A program made the position numbers and the translations under genes. From Coprinopsis marcescibilis (Eukaryota > Basidiomycota > Agaricomycetes > Agaricales > Psathyrellaceae): DNA of 64,000 nucleotides. The notes below the pieces were generated by a model. That model was not told the origin of the DNA. It made no database searches and was given only the letters and a program-made list of their open reading frames with translations. Each line of letters begins with the position of its first letter. Position 1 is the first letter of the stretch. Below, in pieces: positions 59,170 to 64,000 of the stretch. Location: positions 115,710 through 179,709 of the forward strand of contig ML210197.1 of the NCBI GenBank assembly GCA_004369085.1. Reading direction: 5' to 3'.

Positions 59170-60708
59170 TTAAATCATATGACTAGGTGGGGGGCATTCA
59201 GAGGCTGTCGGAGTACGCCAGACACCGATATCACTGATCAGGGTATTTGGCATCGTCAGCGTCATACCAGCGGCGTTTCCAGAGATCCCGGATTCGCCAT
59301 AGCGCCCCGCTTTATTCATATTCAGTACGATGCGATAGCCCTGAATGAACGTGGTGAGACTCCATCTGGCCTCCGATGTACCACGAATACTTACGCAGAA
59401 AGAGAACAATGCGTTTGACCATCTGTGCGCAAATATTCAACGATTCTAGACTGCAGGATGGCGGCCTGGAATAGTAGTACTCACCCACGCAATATTGAGG
59501 TATAAGCGTCATCAAAGCTACTGATAGTAACGACGAGCATTTGGGCCACCAAAGTCACTGCATGAGCGCCGTTGTGGTTAGTATCGTTTGTGGATCACAC
59601 AACAGAAGACAAACGACTTGCAAAAAAGAAGGATAAACGCCCAAGTTCCATCGCGCGCGAGAACCTTTATTATCGGAACATTGCCCCAGCCATCCCGGAT
59701 CGCCGTGTAGAACTTCGAAGCCGTGAAGCTGAACAGAACTCCTTGCACGAATAAGGGAACCACGCTAGTATACTCCAAGGTCATGCACGGAGCCTCGCAC
59801 CAAGAAAGACTTGTAGTAACACTCACATTCCAATGAGAAGGGTTTGGGGCAGTTGCCTTACAATACAATGCTCGTTTCTCTCAATCTTTGGGGAACCGAC
59901 AATTATCGCAATGATAAATGCCAGCACCTCCATAATCCATAAGGCCGCGGATACGCGTCGAACGAGCTTATTCCGGGGATACAGAGCAAATACTACGTGC
60001 CACAATTTCAGTAATATTTGGTTTCCCTTCGAAATAGGAACTCACCTCGGAGAATAAGGACGTAGTCTACCGAAACAATAATGGACTTGGCCATAAGGTA
60101 CCGAGCGACTGACATATTGGACCAAATCTGGCAAACATCTGGTGAGTCCTGGAGAGCCTCTACCCTAATAAATCGACTCGTTCTGTCAAGCGTAGAATCA
60201 GTGATGGAGCTCAATGCCGATGGGACAACTCTCACAGCTGGAATATCAACGTCCCGTATCGAATAAATAGGTACACCATCTTGACGATCGATAACTTGAG
60301 TCTGTAACCCGTTTAGGAGCCGATGTCTTAACGAGAAGAAGGACATCGCTTACGGCCAGATAACTGAGACCTATAACGCCGTGACACTGAGACCCATTAC
60401 ACAGGAGAGAGTGAATACCATGAGAGAACTCACTTCGTCCGCGGTTGTCAAAAGGATATCGTACAGAAGAAAGGCGATTGAAGCTACTATGGGCGTCGAA
60501 TCAGTATAATAATTGCCGACATTCCGTAGAATCCAAGAGATCATCGTGACGCACTTGACGCATATTCAACCGTCTTAACCGCAACCATTAACTGAACATC
60601 TGTCCCCGCTGTGACGGAGGCAAAAGTACTATGAGGCCTGGATCACCGCATTGTCAGCCTCCCGTAATGAGTGTGCTTTGGGGAACTTCAACTGTACTTT
60701 GCTGTCAT
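59170..60708 (-). CDS. DUF6533-type multi-pass membrane protein (copy A)
   Basis: Minus strand, many small exons. I could place exons 60698-60708 (11 nt with the ATG), 60555-60637, 60434-60486, 60354-60370 (17-nt micro-exon) and 60236-60301, all in phase. They give MTAKPHSTFASVTAG, the family block YASIASIAFLLYDILLTTAD-E, VSVIWP, and KMVYLFIRYGTLIFQL. Downstream segments read FALYPRNKLVRRVSAALWIM, then LFVQGVLFSFTASKFYTAIR and VLARDGTWAFILLF, then the end GYRIVLNMNKAG to a stop at 59170. This order of hydrophobic blocks (about seven) is that of the basidiomycete DUF6533 membrane proteins, whose function is unknown. Exons between 59400 and 60230 were recognised but not bounded exactly. Confidence 0.8.
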
Positions 60709-61442
60709 GTTGGGATAGAGGGGGGCCCTGTAACCGCCCAGTCTCTATAGCTAGCAGTGTTAACTTTGCAGAGTGACTGTTATGGTAGCCGGCTCGTGAT
60801 GATATAGTTTCTGGGATGAGTATTGTGATCGAAGTGGAAGAGAGTGTCGTGGTGAGTGCTTAGGCTTTTTACATACTTCGCTCAATGTTGGTGACGGTCA
60901 ACGCTGTGTTTGCTTCCGCGGTGGTTCCACCCACGCCCTCACAGGCCACTTACATACACGTTTCAACATCTACAGCATGGGATAGTTCGGCAGGAGTCCT
61001 GTTGCATACAGATGTATATATAGAATTGCGGAAATGGCCGAAGGGCGCTGATGGTGGCTCTCCAGCGGGCTGTTATGATCGGCTCCCGTTTGATTCTATT
61101 ATTTCTAACCCCAATGGAGGCAGCCATCGGAGAATGGGTTGGTAGGGTACTGACCCTCCGAGAGAATTGGTGAAAGTCTCCCACTGATAGCCAGCGTTAG
61201 GTCTCAAAGTTTGCGCTCTCTAATCTACGGCCGACGAGAAACGAAGTAACGCGCAATTAAGCGCCTTCAAGTCTAAGCTTGTAGGATTCCAGTCCTCACT
61301 CCCTGCTGCAAGTCTACAGTCCGACGTCTACTCTCATCGTTTCAGGGTGTCTAGTAAGAGGTTTGGGAACCTATTGGTAATCGGTGTATAATTATACTAA
61401 TCCTATAATACTATCTTACACATTACGCCTACCCTTAAATAG
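60709..61442. other. Spacer between the two DUF6533-type genes
   Basis: About 730 bp containing the promoter of copy A and the 3' end of copy B (both minus strand). An open frame at 60885-61145 is not supported. Confidence 0.5.
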
Positions 61443-62951
61443 CTAATAGGGCTGTTCATGAAGATACGAGCCGGGGTGCATTGGCTGCAGCACTAATGTA
61501 GATGGGGAAACATCCGTCACAATACTCGTATCAACTGCAAAGTTGAACCCTGTGTCTATCTTCGTGGTCAGCCTCGCACCATCAATGTCAAGCCCCATTC
61601 CCCCCCGCCCTGCCATGTTCATGTTCAGGACAATGCGATATCCCTAGAATAGTAGCTCATCAGCCAGTAAAGTAGTGGCTGCGAGGCAGGAATGTATTTT
61701 ACGTACACAAAATGCATACAGTGAGACTGTCCAACTGCGCAAGTGAGAACAAATGTGTCAATACCACGCCACATTAGGGCATCGTTAGGCTCGGAAGCTC
61801 ACCAATGTAACACCGTCTTGTACAAGTGATTTCTTAGAACGCCATATAAAAACACTTGTACTATCAGCAGGACTAGAAGGAGTTTGAATCAGCTTATGTG
61901 AATGATAGTGGGATTATAAACACAATCACCGAATACAATAAAGAAAGCCCACGTCCCGTCCCGGAGAAGAACCACGACAAGCGGGACCTTGCCCCATCCA
62001 TTCCGCAATGCTTTGGCGAGTTTCCAGGAGGTTAGAGTAAACAGGACCGTCTGAAGAACAAGTGGAGCAAGCCTGCAGATTCCGATGGTCAGCGAGCTAC
62101 TCTGTCAAGCCTGCTGTGCATTCTGACGAGTTCGGACGCACACTGTCAACATCATCACTTTTGGTACCTCCTTTACAATGCAGTGGTCCCCTGACTTTAT
62201 ACTGGGCACTCCTAGAGCAATCGCAATGGCGAGCGCAGACAACAATATCACATACAACAGCACCGAGGTATACCTAACCAGTTTGTTTTGTGGGTACAGC
62301 GCGAAAACTACATGTCTTGTATGTCAGCATTTCCCAGCTTGGAAGGATCTGTGACTGACCTCGAAGAATCAAGATATACTCTACCGACGCCATAACAATC
62401 GACCCCCCTATAGCCCAGCCCAGGTTGACGGCACCGCAACCGTGTTCTGGGTTTGCCACGCTTCTTCCCACAATTAACATTGTCCTATCTCCTAAGATTA
62501 GGATGGTCGGCAATGCATGGAGAAACATTGAACACGGACACCTGCAGAGCAATAGTCATATAGCGGATGAACAAAAAAATAACCTTCGCCGGCGACCACT
62601 GGAGGCTACGCGCGTCGCTGTTCTTAGAATTGCACCTTCCCCTTCGCAAAGAGGATACACTCACGGCCATATGTACTCAATCTAATGCCATTCTTCAGTC
62701 GAGTATCCTCAAAAGGGGAAGAGAGACTTGCCTCATCTGTCAGTGTCAATAAGACATCGTAAATGAGGAAGGCTGTCGATGTTGCTGCAACTTCGGCTCA
62801 GCCCAGTGCTATTAAAAGGCGGATTGATAGCTTATCACGCACCATAGCTCAATGTTATGACATGTACAGCTAAGAGAGCATCTACTTGACTCTCTACTAG
62901 GCCTACACCTAGGCTATCCAAGGAGGTAGTAGCGCTCGACGCGCCGTACAT
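61443..62951 (-). CDS. DUF6533-type multi-pass membrane protein (copy B)
   Basis: Tandem paralogue of copy A. Start at ATG 62951 (MYGASSATTSLDSLGVGLVE). Placed exons: 62843-62951, 62732-62790, 62665-62681. They give LAVHVITLSYV, then AATSTAFLIYDVLLTLTDE, then IEYIWP. The third is a 17-nt micro-exon at the same place as in copy A. The intron before it (62682-62731) appears to use a GC donor (GCAAGT). Later segments include a hydrophobic block, KLAKALRNGWGKVP, LLRDGTWAFFIVF, and the end GYRIVLNMNMAGRGGMG to a stop at 61443-61445. The C-terminal 60 residues are polar and differ from copy A. The remaining exon limits are approximate. Confidence 0.78.
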
Positions 62952-63887
62952 CTTCTTGTGTCCTCCCACTCCGCAAGTCGCAGCGAACTTTGAAGCCGCG
63001 CCGCTGTGATGGCAGTGTACAAGCCAGGCGGCAGCTAACGGTCGTGGTTATGGCTAGTGAACAGGCTGGTGCTCAAATATGTAGATGGTGACGATAAAAA
63101 GTGGATAGATGTCAGAGGTCAACGTTGGCCAGGTAGGCATAGTACTCGGAGGAGAACACCCATGTGCCATGGTTACATCCCCTCCCCACGCTAGCTTCTT
63201 GCACCTCCATTCAGAGATGCATCCACTAAGTCTGATAGCCAGCAGTATATGTGTGAGTTACTTGCCGGCTGCATCAATACTTCGTAAGTACAAACGTGGA
63301 GGGACGGAGGCTGCATCATAATCGGATGTTCTGATGTACATAAGCGCCGGCAGTGATTGATTTTATTCGGACAGGGTGGACCAAGGGTGGACCAAGGGTA
63401 GATATTCGAGCTGTATTTACTGGGAAATGTCTCCAGTATACTGGCGCATTGCAACGGGGACTAGGGGATATTATAGTACCCTTGCACTGAGGACTCCCGT
63501 GAACGTTTCTCATAAGTCACTGTTTCGGCCAACGACTCTGGGCGACTTCTGGCCGGTTTCAAAGTATCGGCGTACGATCTCGTCAGAGTCCTGACGGAAT
63601 CAAGCTGATGAGATGCAATTACTTTCCTTATCCCAGATGGATGGGTCTTTCTACTTGAAGGATCTTGAGCTTGAGTCACGTCATTCAAATGCAGCTTCTC
63701 CTCTGACGGCTCACCGCCACGATTATCACCCCTTGCAATGGTAACGCCTCCGCAGGCTTTTCGAAGACATTCATTTGGTCTAGACACTTCTTACTGGCTC
63801 AGTGTAAAGATATCACAGCGATTCAATCTCTTATGAGACTGTGTTGCCTCACCCTTACCCTATATTCACCAACCTACAGTCGTCATA
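62952..63887. other. Right-hand intergenic region
   Basis: About 940 bp upstream of copy B. I see no supported gene. GGGTGGACCAA is repeated twice in a row near 63375-63400. Open frames are short and overlap on both strands. Confidence 0.45.
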
Positions 63888-63955
63888 AGTATTAAAAGGC
63901 GTCGACAGCCGCGCCGCCTTAATACTAATAGTATTAGTGGGGGTGCGCAACCCCC
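63888..63955. repeat. Train of three hairpins, possible mobile-element edge
   Basis: Three inverted repeats in 68 bp. (1) AGTATTAAAAGGCG (63888-63901) pairs with CGCCTTAATACT (63915-63926) with a 2-nt bulge. (2) AATACT-AAT-AGTATT (63921-63935). (3) GGGGGT-GCGCA-ACCCCC (63939-63955). A GC-rich hairpin next to AT-rich inverted repeats is typical of the terminal regions of rolling-circle (Helitron) or hairpin-ended elements, but I see no terminal CTRR or target duplication, and the window ends 45 bp later. Confidence 0.5.
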
Positions 63956-64000
63956 GCCAAAGGCATGTCACGGGTTTTAGTCAGCTGGCCCTGATGGCAC

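Overview
The window is nuclear DNA of a filamentous fungus, most likely an agaricomycete (mushroom-forming basidiomycete). Genes are split by many short introns of about 45-70 bp with GT-AG borders. The gene families fit: a microsomal cytochrome P450, a GH18 chitinase, a WSC-domain glycoprotein, DUF6593 and DUF6533 proteins, and low-complexity secreted proteins. There is no sign of bacterial operons, CRISPR or a plasmid backbone. Coordinates of spliced genes come from reading splice sites and frame by eye, without transcript data.

Layout. 0.5-1.3 kb: an unrecognised gene-like piece. 2.7-4.9 kb: a cytochrome P450. 5.0-8.4 kb: gene-poor, with five perfect inverted repeats in 230 bp. 8.5-14.5 kb: two secreted proteins with an acidic front and a long Gly/Arg-rich tail. 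14.9-16.6 kb: a membrane-anchored GH18 chitinase. 17.7-18.2 kb: a small zinc-finger-like nuclear protein. 18.7-20.1 kb (minus): an unrecognised protein. 20.1-23.8 kb: mostly decayed sequence. 23.8-24.6 kb: a small hypothetical gene. 25.8-32.3 kb (minus): two tandem paralogues with an N-terminal helical domain resembling MLKL/HeLo-type cell-death domains and a CHORD-like Cys/His module. 32.9-36.0 kb (minus): carnitine acetyltransferase. 36.9-38.6 kb (minus): WSC protein. 40.2-41.2 kb: hypothetical. 43.0-46.5 kb: a second pair of secreted basic proteins, one of them broken. 47.0-50.6 kb (minus): mitochondrial ribosomal protein uS7m and the SUV3 RNA helicase. 52.6-54.9 kb: two small paralogous tail-anchored proteins. 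55.6-56.8 kb: mitochondrial GTP/GDP carrier. 57.6-58.5 kb (minus): DUF6593 protein. 59.2-63.0 kb (minus): two tandem DUF6533-type membrane proteins. 63.9 kb to the end: a train of hairpins that may be the edge of a mobile element.

How the genes fit together. Three mitochondrial genes (uS7m, SUV3, GTP/GDP carrier) lie within 10 kb, and the carnitine acetyltransferase links acetyl-unit transport to mitochondria or peroxisomes. The cell-surface set (chitinase, WSC protein, four bipartite secreted proteins) suggests wall or matrix biology, but no shared pathway is shown. Local tandem duplication is the main theme: at least four families are present as neighbouring pairs.

The two strongest leads for something undescribed are the 25.8-32.3 kb paralogues, whose domain combination I do not recognise and whose start codon appears to be split by an intron in both copies, and the four-member family of secreted proteins that pair an acidic segment with a highly cationic low-complexity segment.
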